A DNA stretch of 64,000 bases from Sphingomonas oryzagri (GTDB taxonomy: Bacteria > Pseudomonadota > Alphaproteobacteria > Sphingomonadales > Sphingomonadaceae): the NCBI RefSeq assembly GCF_029906645.1, contig NZ_JARYGZ010000001.1, positions 558,001 through 622,000 on the forward strand. Reading direction: 5' to 3'. Both the position numbers and the translations under genes were made by a program. This document shows, piece after piece, positions 18,416 through 26,784 of the stretch (position 1 is its first letter; each line of letters begins with the position of its first letter). Under the pieces are notes generated by a model, which ran no database searches, was not told the DNA's origin, and saw nothing but the letters and a program-made list of their open reading frames with translations.

Positions 18416-19822
18416 GTGACGCGGGTGATTGCCATAGACCGTGCGACCGGCGCCCTGCGCGAAGGGCGCTTCGCCGATCTGCTCGGAAAGCTCGTGGCGG
18501 CGCGCTCCGAAAGCCAGGCGGGAGATCGCGGGCAGCTCCGCGACTTCCTCGACAATGTCCTGCACCCCCTGCTCGCACGGACGGGGTTCGTGGCGCGCCG
18601 CCACGAGGCGCCGAACGGAGCCGACGGCGATTTCCTCATTGCGGAGCGCTGGGAAGCGGACGCACTCCCGACGATTCTGATTTATTGCCATGGCGACACA
18701 GTGCGGGGCGATGCTGCTAGCTGGTCGCCCGGACTGGAGCCCTTCGTGCTGACGAAGCGGGACCGGCGCTTCTACGGGCGTGGTACTGCGGACAACAAAG
18801 GGCAATTGGCGATCAACCTGCTGGCGATCGAAGCCGCCATCGCGGCGCGAGGCGGACACCTGGGCTTCAACATCCGCCTGCTTGCCGAGATGGGCGAGGA
18901 AATCGGATCGCCGGGGCTGCACGCGCTCTGCGCGGCGCGGGCAGCGGAGTTGCAGGCGGACTTTCTGCTGGCATCCGATGGACCAAGGCTCGCGGCGAAT
19001 ATCCCGACCCTCTTTCTGGGGGGGCGCGGAGCAGTGAATGTTGAGCTGCGGATGGATTGCCGCGATCGGCCCTATCATTCGGGGAATTGGGGTGGTTTGC
19101 TGGTCAATCCGGCTACCGTGCTCGCCAACGCCATCGCGGCGCTGGTCGATGCCCGAGGCATCATACGTGTCGCGGGTCTCCGGCCCGCCCCGCTTTCCGC
19201 CGAGTTGCGCGAGGCGGTCGCGAAGCTCACGCTCGCGCCGGAGACTGGCGACCCGATTACCGAAATCGCCTGGGGTGAGCCTGGCCTTCGGCAGGAGGAG
19301 CGGCTGTTCTGCTGGAACGCGCTGGAGGTGCTCGCCTTCGAGGCAGGCGATGTAGAGCACCCCCAGAATGCGATACCCCCGTCGGCGCGCGCCATACTCC
19401 AGTTGCGCTGCGTGGTGGGGACCGACGTCGCCGATGTCCCCGCGATCATTCAGGCATATCTGGCCGAAGCCGGTTTCGACGATGTCGCCGTACGTCTCGG
19501 CAACTTCCCACCGATGCCGGCGACGCGGCTGGACATGGATCATCCATTGATAGCCTGGGCGGCGCATTCGATCGAGCGAACGCTGGGTGAGGCGCCCGCG
19601 ATCGTTCCGAACATCGGCGGCTCGATCCCCAACGATGCCTTTTCCGCGATATTGCGCCTGCCGACGATCTGGATTCCCCATTCCTACCCGGGATGCGGCC
19701 AGCATGGTCCCGACGAGCATATGCTGGAGGATATCGCTGCGGAGGGGCTGGCGATCATGGCCGGGATCTTCTGGGATTTGGGCGACGGGCTTGGCACAGC
19801 CGATCTGAACCATCGTGCATGA
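18416..19822 (+). CDS. M20 family metallopeptidase (dipeptidase type)
   Basis: 468 residues from GTG 18416, which lies 31 bases after the GMC gene. Metal-site motifs in order: LIYCHGDTVRGD, GRGTADNKGQLAINL, AEMGEEIGSPGL and, near the C-terminus, YPGCGQHGPDEHM. The central lid/dimerisation domain includes GGRGAVNVELRMDCRDRPYHSG. Family members cleave dipeptides or N-acyl amino acids. Two different amide-cutting metalloenzymes (this and DUF2817) in one block imply a substrate with amide bonds. Confidence 0.9.
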   Translation: MTRVIAIDRATGALREGRFADLLGKLVAARSESQAGDRGQLRDFLDNVLHPLLARTGFVARRHEAPNGADGDFLIAERWEADALPTILIYCHGDTVRGDAASWSPGLEPFVLTKRDRRFYGRGTADNKGQLAINLLAIEAAIAARGGHLGFNIRLLAEMGEEIGSPGLHALCAARAAELQADFLLASDGPRLAANIPTLFLGGRGAVNVELRMDCRDRPYHSGNWGGLLVNPATVLANAIAALVDARGIIRVAGLRPAPLSAELREAVAKLTLAPETGDPITEIAWGEPGLRQEERLFCWNALEVLAFEAGDVEHPQNAIPPSARAILQLRCVVGTDVADVPAIIQAYLAEAGFDDVAVRLGNFPPMPATRLDMDHPLIAWAAHSIERTLGEAPAIVPNIGGSIPNDAFSAILRLPTIWIPHSYPGCGQHGPDEHMLEDIAAEGLAIMAGIFWDLGDGLGTADLNHRA

Positions 19823-19937
19823 ACGCCGCGCGCGCCCAGATTTCGCGCACGCCGCATGACGGCGCAACGGCGGGCATGACATGCGCCGCATGGATCGGTC
19901 TAAGTGTCTTCAGCCGCCTGAACTGCACAGGATGACA

Positions 19938-21260
19938 ATGGATATTTCTGGATATGCCGCGAACGCCGATCAGGCCGGGAAGTCGCCACTGTCTGCGGCG
20001 AAGCGCGCAGCCTATGCCGGGATCGCCGTACCAATTGCGGTCATCAACGTGCCGGTCATCATCTATATCGCGCCCTATTATGCCACCGAGCTTGGGCTTG
20101 GGCTTGGCACCGTGGGAACGCTCTTCCTGGCGGTGCGCCTGATCGATGCGCTGTTCGACATCGTGATCGGCAAGACATCCGACAGGACGCCGTGGCGGTT
20201 CGGCCGGCGTCGCTCCTGGATCGCGATCGGGACGCCGATCCTGATGATTGCGACATGGTTTCTGTGCTTCCCGCCGCCCCATCCAAGCGCGACGCGGCTG
20301 GGTGTGTCGATCGTCATCTTCTATGTCGCCTGGACGCTGATTCAGATACCGCATCTCTCCTGGGGGCAGGATCTGGGTGTGGATAGCGTCGATCGCGGCC
20401 GGATGTCCGCCTGGCGGGAGAGCGGAACGATCTTGGGCACCCTTCTTGCCATGACGCTGCCGATCATAATACCTGCCGGAAACGAGACAGCGGTTGCCCA
20501 TAGCGTCCACCTGCTGGGGGTCGTCGCTATCGCCGGCCTGTTCCTCACCGCCACCGTCGCCATCGCGGCCGTGGGCGACACCCCGCCGGAGGAGGGTAAG
20601 ACCCATTCGCGTCTGATGGACCTTCTGACCGATCGGATCCTTGGGCCGGCGATCCTGGCCAACCTTCTGATGCAGATCGCAATCGGCTGCTATAATGCCG
20701 TCATATTCCTGCTGGTCGAAAAGGAATTGATGCTGACCGGGTGGTTCATGAAGCTGGTTTTCATGCAATATGTCATTGCCGTCGCGACTGTTCCGATATT
20801 CGTCTTCATTTCGAGGCGTATCGGTATGATGCGCTCCGCGATCGTGGGGGCTGTGCTGTTTATTTGTGGCCTCCTGGTTATGGCCTTCGCGCAGGACTCC
20901 GTTGCGATCGCCTGCTTGGCCTTTTTCCTGGTGGGTACAAGCGTCAGCGCCATCAATATCTCGACGCCGACGGCCATCGCCGATCTTGCTCGCCGGCGCC
21001 AGGCGATGGACGGCCTCGACAGAATGGGCGAGCATCTGGCACTTTACAACCTGACCCTGAAGCTCGGGCTCGCTATAGGTGCTGGAGCAGGGATGCTGCT
21101 TCTAGGCGTCGCGCAGAACCAGATGACCGGGGTAGCACCCTTTCTATTCACTCCGGCTCGAGTGGTGGGCTGCTACTTGTCTGCAATAATATTCGCTTTG
21201 AGCATTCCCGTATTCTCGTATTGTCAGCGCATCTTAAGGCGAGATGACATTATGAATTAG
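19938..21260 (+). CDS. MFS transporter of the GPH (melibiose carrier-like) type
   Basis: 440 residues from ATG 19938, chosen because CAGGA lies 7 bases upstream; in-frame ATGs at 19932 and earlier are possible. About 12 membrane segments. The signature DALFDIVIGKTSDRTPWRFGRRRSW is that of glycoside-pentoside-hexuronide:cation symporters. It should carry the block's substrate or product across the inner membrane. The stop codon TAG (21258-21260) is made of the TA target site plus the first base of the adjoining insertion sequence. Removing the IS restores gaatTAgcgg, which still reads TAG, so the protein end is unchanged. Confidence 0.9.
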   Translation: MDISGYAANADQAGKSPLSAAKRAAYAGIAVPIAVINVPVIIYIAPYYATELGLGLGTVGTLFLAVRLIDALFDIVIGKTSDRTPWRFGRRRSWIAIGTPILMIATWFLCFPPPHPSATRLGVSIVIFYVAWTLIQIPHLSWGQDLGVDSVDRGRMSAWRESGTILGTLLAMTLPIIIPAGNETAVAHSVHLLGVVAIAGLFLTATVAIAAVGDTPPEEGKTHSRLMDLLTDRILGPAILANLLMQIAIGCYNAVIFLLVEKELMLTGWFMKLVFMQYVIAVATVPIFVFISRRIGMMRSAIVGAVLFICGLLVMAFAQDSVAIACLAFFLVGTSVSAINISTPTAIADLARRRQAMDGLDRMGEHLALYNLTLKLGLAIGAGAGMLLLGVAQNQMTGVAPFLFTPARVVGCYLSAIIFALSIPVFSYCQRILRRDDIMN

Positions 21261-21280
21261 GGTCAGGACTCACTGATCAG
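21260..21280 (+). repeat. IS terminal inverted repeat, left
   Basis: GGGTCAGGACTCACTGAT matches the complement of the right end over the first 10 bases exactly and about 15 of 18 overall. The flanking TA target duplication lies at 21258-21259. Confidence 0.85.
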
Positions 21281-22030
21281 AGCCAGAAGATGACGGTGGC
21301 CGCGAGTGCAATCGCCGAGAAGAAGGCGGTTGGGCAGCGGTCGTAGCGGGTGGCGACGCGGCGCCAGTCGTTCAGACGGCCGAACATGATCTCGATCCGA
21401 TTGCGTCGCCTGTAGCGGCGTTTGTCGTATTTGATGGGTTCGTTGCGCGATTTCCGGCCCGGTATGCAGGGCTTGATGCCCTTTTCCTCCAGCGCATCCC
21501 TGAACCAGTCGGCATCATAGCCTCGGTCGGCGAGCAGCCATTGCGCCCTGGGAAGTTCGTCGATCAGGGCCGCGGCGCCGATGTAATCGCTGATCTGGCC
21601 GGTGGTCATGAAGAAGCTCAAAGGGCGGCCGTTGGCATCGGTGACGGCATGAGCTTGGTGTTCATGCCGCCCTTCGTGCGGCCGATCAGGCGGCCGAGAT
21701 CCCCCTTTTTACCGCCAGGCTCGATGCCGTGCGGTGCGCCTTCAAATAGGTCGCATCGATCATCACCGTCTTGCGCTCGGCGCCGGCCGAGAGCCCTTCC
21801 ATCATGCGCGTGAAGACGCCCATCTGACCTCAGCGCTTCCAACGATTGTAGAGCGTCTTGTGCGGGCCGTAATCCTTAGGCGCATCCCGCCAGCGCAGCC
21901 CGTTGCGATTGACGAAGATGATCCCGCTCAGCACGCGCCGATCGTCAACCCTCGGCCTGCCATGGCTCTTCGGAAAATATGGCTCCAGCCGCGCCATCTG
22001 CTCGTCCGTCAGCCAGTACAGGTCGCTCAC
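21277..22030 (-). pseudogene. IS5-family transposase, disrupted
   Basis: The N-terminal part starts at 22030 (MSDLYWLTDEQMARLEPYFP) and runs to NRWKR, where the expected Trp codon TGG is TGA (21830-21832). The frame then continues as GQMGVFTRMMEGLSAG..KTVMIDATYLKAHRTASS, holding the first catalytic Asp, up to the slippery run. After a -1 shift it reads KKGDLGRLIGRTKGGMNTKL, then loses one base near 21648 (expected ..LHAVTDANGRP). The last part holds the second Asp (LLADRGYDADWF) and the Glu (RRNRIEIMFGRLNDWR). The DDE triad is present, but the reading frame is broken twice. Confidence 0.9.
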
Positions 22031-22070
22031 AATCAGTCTCCTTGCGGAGCCTGAATCAGATCGCGGCGCT

Positions 22071-22091
22071 CACATCAATGGGTCCTGACCC
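22071..22091 (-). repeat. IS terminal inverted repeat, right
   Basis: Read on the minus strand it begins GGGTCAGGACCCATTGAT, the partner of the left end. The TA duplication follows at 22092-22093. Confidence 0.85.
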
Positions 22092-22263
22092 TAGCGGCCA
22101 ACAACCGCTGCTCGACTTTGAGACAGCGATAGGCACAGCGGCGCAGATGGCAAGCGACCATAGCGAGCCATAAGCGATATGGCAGCTGCTTGTCTGCTCT
22201 GAGCGGTGCATTGGAGCTCCGACCGGCCCGTCGGAGTTCGTAAATGGACGGAGTGGTTTTCAT
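22075..22263 (-). CDS. small hypothetical protein with an IS-derived tail
   Basis: 62 residues starting MKTTPSIYELRRAGRSSNAP; no family recognised. Its last codons are read from the right end of the insertion sequence. Without the IS the frame would end LLAANS and stop at nearly the same length. The composition (basic, with LPYRLWLAMVACHLRR) could be a genuine small protein, but the evidence is only an open frame. Confidence 0.28.
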   Translation of the reverse strand: MKTTPSIYELRRAGRSSNAPLRADKQLPYRLWLAMVACHLRRCAYRCLKVEQRLLAARVRTH

Positions 22264-22304
22264 ATGGGCCGTCGATCCAACTGGTTGTGGGATGTTCAAA
22301 GGGA

Positions 22305-22646
22305 TCAGTCGGGCAGGTTGGTATTGAACGTCGCGCTTCTTAATGCCGGGTGATTATCGACATGCCCGCGCCGTAGGCGTCCATTCGCGGCTTGATCGCC
22401 CGTGTAGGCAAAGCAAGTCCCGGCCATGGCTCGGTTGATGGTGTTCGAGGCGCCGGCCATGGTTTCGGTCAAGAAGCGGCGTCCACGCGCGATATACCAT
22501 GCACGTTCGAGTATCATCGCCGCTTCGAACTGATCTTCGTCGAACGATGCGCTCGCCCATCGCGCAAAGCCGGAAAGCAGAGGGCGCCCGGCCAGATCGA
22601 GCGGTCCCATAATGGCGGCATCCTCAACATCCCAGGAATGCACCAT
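22305..22646 (-). CDS. hypothetical protein
   Basis: 113 residues from ATG 22646 (MVHSWDVEDAAIMGPLDLAGRP). Codon third positions favour G/C and the composition looks protein-like (ASASFDEDQFEAAMILERAWYIARGRRF). The frame stays open upstream to near 22720 without a better start, so the N-terminus is uncertain or lost. No known domain recognised. It lies between the IS element and the DUF6481 gene on the same strand. Confidence 0.38.
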   Translation of the reverse strand: MVHSWDVEDAAIMGPLDLAGRPLLSGFARWASASFDEDQFEAAMILERAWYIARGRRFLTETMAGASNTINRAMAGTCFAYTGDQAANGRLRRGHVDNHPALRSATFNTNLPD

Positions 22647-22723
22647 TGCCCCATCCCGTCTAACCAGCCACCCTCCGTCGCGAGGCGCGTCGGAGATGGT
22701 GGCCCATCCCCGCCGCCCATACG

Positions 22724-23125
22724 TCAGCGACGTCCCTGGCGCGCCTTTCGGGCCGCGTAACGCGCGTCGCGCGCCGCTTTCCGATCGGCTTCGGTCCAGT
22801 TTTTCCGCTCCGCGACCCTTTGTGCCTTGGCGCTGGCCTTCGCCTCGGCGGCGGCGTGCGCTTCCACCTTCGCGGCGGCTTCGAGGGCGGCGGCTTCCTG
22901 TAGCTCCTTCTCGCGCTTGGCGGCTGCAGCCGCTTCCTTGGCGAGAACGGCCGCGGCCCGCTTTTCCGCTTCGACTGCCTCGCGCGCTTGCCGCCGAGCG
23001 ATCCGCTCGGCGATCACCGCTTCGTCCACCTTGGGTCTCGCCCGATACATGGCGAGTGCTGCACTCTTTGCGCGCGCGGCGGCTTCCTGTCTGTCTTGAA
23101 ATCCGGGGGTCTTGAATGCTGGCAT
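22724..23125 (-). CDS. DUF6481 family protein
   Basis: 133 residues, strongly charged and Ala-rich. It begins MPAFKTPGFQDRQEAAARAKSAAL, and the pattern FxxPxFQDR..A..AK is the start typical of DUF6481. The middle (about residues 35-110) is a continuous Ala/Lys/Glu helix likely to form a coiled coil. The function of the family is unknown; it is common in sphingomonads, often beside cold-shock genes, and a cold-shock gene lies 1.3 kb away here on the same strand. Confidence 0.8.
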   Translation of the reverse strand: MPAFKTPGFQDRQEAAARAKSAALAMYRARPKVDEAVIAERIARRQAREAVEAEKRAAAVLAKEAAAAAKREKELQEAAALEAAAKVEAHAAAEAKASAKAQRVAERKNWTEADRKAARDARYAARKARQGRR

Positions 23126-23432
23126 CTTTGTCTTGCTATCCTTATTTCCATCCGTAGCGACGCTATTGTCGAAGGTTCACGAGCAGATCTGGAAAAGATC
23201 CGGGAGCAACGCGCACAAGCGGCGGTGCATTCAGGCTCGGCTAAGACCGAAAGCACGAGACCCGATCAGCCTCGTTGACCGTTCGATTCCGTCCGGCAAC
23301 AGCCGGCTCGATATACGCGGTTTATCGCCCTTGGCTAGGGCATCAGCCCGCGCGCTGGCGATAGAGCGAGCGATACCAGGCAGTCGGGCCCTGCGAATTT
23401 GCGCTTGTGGCCCGAAGCGGTAAAGCGGCGGC
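23126..23432. other. intergenic stretch without recognisable gene
   Basis: These 307 bases lie between the divergent DUF6481 gene and a small plus-strand gene. They contain only short open frames with no protein-like features and must hold the promoters of both neighbours. I could not identify specific boxes. Confidence 0.5.
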
Positions 23433-23666
23433 ATGACTCGAACGCTCGGAACTGTCGAACGCGCCTATCAACTCGCGAAGGCGGGCAGCTGCCGCTCGGT
23501 CGACGACATCGTCAGGCAACTCAACGCTGAACGGCACGAAAGCCCACAAGCTCACCTTGCGGGGAAAAGCCTTCGACTGGAACTGCGCCGCCTGCTCAAG
23601 GCTCGTCATGACGGTGCGCGCACTGACCAAGGCGTGTCCATACCAAAGGCCGAATCGGCGTTCTAA
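23433..23666 (+). CDS. conserved small hypothetical protein
   Basis: 77 residues, MTRTLGTVERAYQLAKAGSCRSVDDIVRQLNAERH..QAHLAGKSLRLELRRLLKAR. The pattern (TVERAYxLA.SG..S..DI...L..E.....AHLAG..L...L) resembles small alphaproteobacterial proteins of unknown function that I know only from appearance. Its end overlaps the converging aminopropyltransferase-like gene by 4 bases. Probably all-helical; no catalytic motif visible. Confidence 0.65.
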   Translation: MTRTLGTVERAYQLAKAGSCRSVDDIVRQLNAERHESPQAHLAGKSLRLELRRLLKARHDGARTDQGVSIPKAESAF

Positions 23667-24367
23667 AATTTCGGCGCTGACTGCTCGGATTCGGTCGTCG
23701 CTAGCCAGATCGTATGCCAGGTGTCGGGGTTTGCCTCGCCAGCGTCGACACTGAGTTCTTCCACCGCAAAACCGGCTTGTTTCAGGCGCTCGGAAAAAAC
23801 AGGATCCTGATAGGCCGACCATACTGCCAACACACCACCCGGCCGCAGCGCCCGGTGGGCGGCGCGCAGCCCCCAATTGCAATAAAGCCGTTCGTTCGCG
23901 ATGTGGATCAAGCTGTCCGGCCCATTATCGACATCGAGCAGGATGGCGTCGAAGCTGTCGGCCTGCTCCACGATCACGTCGTGGACATCCCGAATTTCGA
24001 GCAAAACCCTCGGATCACGAAGCGAATCCCCGAACAGCGGGGCCAACAGGCCGCTGGCCCAGGCCACGACTTTCGGCACGAGCTCTGCGACGACGATGGA
24101 CGTGTCGGCGCTGAATGCGGTTCGGGCCGCCGCGAGCGTGAAGCCCATCCCCAAGCCGCCGATCAGAATGCGCTCGGCGCGTGCTCCGAGACGATCGGAT
24201 ACCAGCGTCGCCAGCGCTTCCTCGGATCGGTGGGCCCAACTACCCATCAACTGCTCGTCGTCGAACAGGATCTCGTAGTCCTGTCCATAGCGGACGAGTT
24301 GGAGTTGGCCGCCGCCCAGGATATCGGCGGTGTCGACAAGACTGCCCACGGTGTCAGTCACTCTCAA
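23663..24367 (-). CDS. spermidine synthase-like (polyamine aminopropyltransferase fold) protein
   Basis: 234 residues. The SAM-binding Rossmann signature ILIGGLGMGFTLAA, the acidic VVAELVP strand and DAILLDVDNGPD match the spermine/spermidine synthase superfamily. True aminopropyltransferases have GGGDG and DSTDP in these places, so this is one of the diverged spermidine-synthase-like methyltransferase-fold proteins and may not make polyamines. It is a stand-alone gene, tail to tail with the 77-residue gene. Confidence 0.75.
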   Translation of the reverse strand: MRVTDTVGSLVDTADILGGGQLQLVRYGQDYEILFDDEQLMGSWAHRSEEALATLVSDRLGARAERILIGGLGMGFTLAAARTAFSADTSIVVAELVPKVVAWASGLLAPLFGDSLRDPRVLLEIRDVHDVIVEQADSFDAILLDVDNGPDSLIHIANERLYCNWGLRAAHRALRPGGVLAVWSAYQDPVFSERLKQAGFAVEELSVDAGEANPDTWHTIWLATTESEQSAPKF

Positions 24368-24472
24368 TCTCCAGGATCGGCCGCGCCTCGGGGGAAGCGC
24401 GGCGGGATCGAGATGCGGATCTGTGAAACGTCCTGTGACGGCCGGCGGCGACCGTCAGTCGGCTGCGTCAGC

Positions 24473-24679
24473 TTAGGCGGGCTGGAGGTTCACCGCGGAG
24501 GTCTTGCCGCGACGATCAGTCTCGAGCTCGTAGGAAATCCGCTGGTCTTTATCCAGCGTCCGCATCCCCGCGCGCTCGACAGCGCTGATATGCACGAAGG
24601 CATCCGTGGTGCCATCCTCGGGCGCTATGAAGCCATAGCCCTTGTCGGCATTGAAGAATTTGACGGTTCCAGTGATCAT
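24473..24679 (-). CDS. cold-shock domain protein
   Basis: 68 residues starting MITGTVKFFNADKGYGFIAPEDG; the longer open frame upstream was rejected. Both RNA-binding motifs are present: RNP1 as KGYGFI and RNP2 as AFVHI. Such proteins bind single-stranded nucleic acid and act as RNA chaperones and antiterminators. A purine-rich ribosome site (AGGAAAGGA on the minus strand) lies just upstream of 24679. The gene-free DNA above it leaves room for the long 5' untranslated region common in this family. Confidence 0.95.
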   Translation of the reverse strand: MITGTVKFFNADKGYGFIAPEDGTTDAFVHISAVERAGMRTLDKDQRISYELETDRRGKTSAVNLQPA

Positions 24680-24800
24680 ATCATGTCCTTTCCTGCGCTG
24701 GGGCGTGCGCCCAACGGTTGCGCGCCGGCCTCTTGAAGCTAGAAAAGGATAGGAGGAGCAGAGCGGCCCGTATCCGTCGCAGGCAACGTCAGCGATCCGC

Positions 24801-25244
24801 TTATGGGCGATATCGGAAACGAAGCATAGCCTCAATCGGAACGACTCGGTCGAACATGTATTCCCGGTAGGCGAATGGCGAAGGTAGTCTATTCGTATCG
24901 GCGCGGCGGACCTCCGCCACATATTCGAGCGGAGCTAATCGGCGCACGAGCCACCGCTCGCCATTAGGTGCGCGCGCGGGCTCGCTACGCGAATTTATGC
25001 GAATGCTCGGGCGAGGCCTCTCCGTCCGGATGAGCACACCAGGTCTGGCTAATCCATGGGTGGTTCCGTTGGATGCCGGAATGGCCCATCTGCTTTGCTC
25101 GCGGCCGTTTACGGTGGAGATATGGCGTGCAACTCCCGATACTACCCGATCAATAGTAGGCACATCGCAGTCCAGAGGATTGCGGCCATAGGGACAAAGA
25201 AAAAAACGCTGGCGAAGATGCAACGATGCTGATCCGGTCTGCAA
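24801..25244 (-). CDS. uncertain hypothetical protein
   Basis: An open frame of 147 residues. The C-terminal half (GERWLVRRLAPLEYVAEVRRA..FDRVVPIEAMLRFRYRP) reads like protein, while the N-terminal half does not and the start is unclear. No family recognised. The rest of the 820-base gap between the cold-shock gene and the PAP2 gene shows nothing else I can support. Confidence 0.3.
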   Translation of the reverse strand: MQTGSASLHLRQRFFLCPYGRNPLDCDVPTIDRVVSGVARHISTVNGREQSRWAIPASNGTTHGLARPGVLIRTERPRPSIRINSRSEPARAPNGERWLVRRLAPLEYVAEVRRADTNRLPSPFAYREYMFDRVVPIEAMLRFRYRP

Positions 25245-25503
25245 ACCTGTCTAGCACGCCCGCCGCCCCTGCGCCGCTATCGAACGAAACGTCCGTCGAG
25301 AGCCCGTCAATCCGGCGCAAATCTGATCGGAGCTGGTCCGCCAAGGGATCCGGATCCGGTTCCGCTTGGCTCTGGCTGGACAACGCCGGGGACGAGGCAC
25401 GGAGTGGGGGAACTGTCACAAAATGGTCACTACAGCTGGCCGCGCGTTCGGTCGAGCAAGAGTTCCGATAGCGCCGCTTGCTCCGCGAGGGTAGGCGCGT
25501 GGA

Positions 25504-26499
25504 ATGAGCGGTTCGCGTGTTCATCGTCACCAAGTCGAACTTCGTTCTAAGGTGCCCTTCCTTCCCACCCGCTGGCTTATTCTGATCGTGACAATATCCG
25601 CGCTGATGGACGGCGTCCTGCTGCACGCGGCAGGGCTGTCGATCGCCGAAACCCCGACAGCGCTGGGCTTTGGCGTGTGGGCTCTCGCCGCAGCATTCTT
25701 TTGCATCCACTTCCGGATGCCAGCTACTGAACGACAACGAATTGCACGGGATTTCATTGAGGGATTGTCGCTCTTCGCTCTGATCAGCCTCTTGGGCGCG
25801 ATCGCGAGCTATCCGCTCGCCGCTGGCCATCATGCTTTGGTGGACCCGGAGCTGGAGCGGGTCGATCTTACCCTGCATTTCCACTGGGTCAGCCTGTATG
25901 AATGGATCGCTGGTCATTCTTGGGCTCAGATGCCCGAGCGCGTGGCCTATCTCAGCATTTTTGCGACGCCAGCGGTGTTGATCGGCTATTTCGCCTGGAC
26001 AGAGCGCCGCGCGGAAAGTCGCGCCTTTTTAGCGACCTTCTGGGTTGCAGCTGTCATGACACTGAGCCTCTTTCCGCTGTTTCCGGCTGCGGGGCCGTTT
26101 TCGAGCCTGTGGCGAGGAGCCGCTCCCTACATGCCGCTCAGCGCGTTGTACCAGGATCAGGTTATCTTGGCGCTACGCCAGCACGCCATCCATCAAATCG
26201 ATCTCGGCGAGCTCCACGGTCTGGTCTGTGCACCAAGTTTTCACGCCGCGAGCGCCGTGATTTATATCGCAACGGCGTTACGCGTCAGGAGTCTGCGATG
26301 GCCGCTCGTCGCACTCAATATCTTGATGTTGATGGCAACTCCAGTGGAAGGCACGCATTATCTTGCGGACCTTCTGGCGGGCGGGATCGTCGCAGTCACA
26401 GCGCTTTGGCTCACCCCGGTGTTGATAAAAATGGCCGAGGGAGCAAGCTTTTCCTGGTTTCTGCGGATAAGGGAACTGCAACCCGTCGCCGCGGAGTGA
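25504..26499 (+). CDS. PAP2-superfamily membrane protein (inositolphosphotransferase-like, PF14378 type)
   Basis: 331 residues with about 6-7 hydrophobic segments (from LILIVTISALMDGVLLHAAG near residue 24 to VAVTALWLTPVLI near 305). Active-site motifs of the C-terminal PAP2 half are present: CAPSFHAASA and GTHYLADLLAGG supply the His and His/Asp residues. Relatives are phosphatidic-acid phosphatases and Aur1-like inositol-phosphorylceramide synthases. Sphingomonads make sphingolipids, so a role in head-group transfer is conceivable but not shown. Inner-membrane location expected. Confidence 0.78.
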   Translation: MSGSRVHRHQVELRSKVPFLPTRWLILIVTISALMDGVLLHAAGLSIAETPTALGFGVWALAAAFFCIHFRMPATERQRIARDFIEGLSLFALISLLGAIASYPLAAGHHALVDPELERVDLTLHFHWVSLYEWIAGHSWAQMPERVAYLSIFATPAVLIGYFAWTERRAESRAFLATFWVAAVMTLSLFPLFPAAGPFSSLWRGAAPYMPLSALYQDQVILALRQHAIHQIDLGELHGLVCAPSFHAASAVIYIATALRVRSLRWPLVALNILMLMATPVEGTHYLADLLAGGIVAVTALWLTPVLIKMAEGASFSWFLRIRELQPVAAE

Positions 26500-26657
26500 T
26501 CCTCCCTAGCGTAAGAAGTTCATCTTGGGCGGCGAGAGATGGCAAGATTCTTGTCCCCCAAATTTCTATGCAAAAGCCGATGCCGATGATCCAGTTGACA
26601 AAGGTCAACCGGCAGGTTTACGCCCAATGTCGGTCGTAGAAGCGCTTTTACGCTCGT

Positions 26658-26681
26658 CCCAATTGCCGTCCGTCAGCTTTC
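26658..26681 (+). repeat. dispersed intergenic repeat, copy 1
   Basis: Reads CCCAATTGCCGT then CCGTCAGCTTTC. It shares about 20 of 23 positions with the copy at 29510 and clear similarity with the one at 31878. Related shorter strings occur in several other gene-free gaps. Confidence 0.55.
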
Positions 26682-26737
26682 CGGCAAAGGCGGCGGTGGC
26701 CGATCATCGGGAAGGGGGCGGACTGGGACAAGGCGCT

Positions 26738-26784
26738 CGGGCAGCTGTCGGGCGGCAGCCTTGGATAGCTGCCCGACTGTTTTT
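26738..26784 (+). terminator. rho-independent terminator
   Basis: A 12-base stem (CGGGCAGCTGTC with GATAGCTGCCCG, one G-T pair) around a 14-base loop, followed by ACTGTTTTTG. It is oriented to end plus-strand transcripts, most plausibly that of the PAP2 gene 240 bases upstream. Confidence 0.75.

Larger units (their letters stand above)
21260..22091 (-). mobile_element. IS5-family insertion sequence (IS427-like group), decayed
   Basis: 832 bases bounded by imperfect inverted repeats that begin GGGTCAGGAC at both ends. The element is flanked by a TA duplication (21258-21259 and 22092-22093), the usual target of this IS group. It encodes a DDE transposase on the minus strand in the two-frame layout with an A5G5 slippery run (21701-21710 read on the minus strand). 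The copy carries a nonsense codon and a one-base frameshift, so it cannot make its own transposase. It landed exactly at the stop codon of the upstream transporter gene. Confidence 0.92.

Noticed and set aside
16063-18639. 858-codon open frame on the minus strand
   Set aside because: Antisense shadow spanning the DUF2817, GMC and M20 genes; no domain recognisable.
25150-25917. 255-codon minus-strand frame
   Set aside because: Overlaps the start of the PAP2 gene on the other strand and lacks any family feature.
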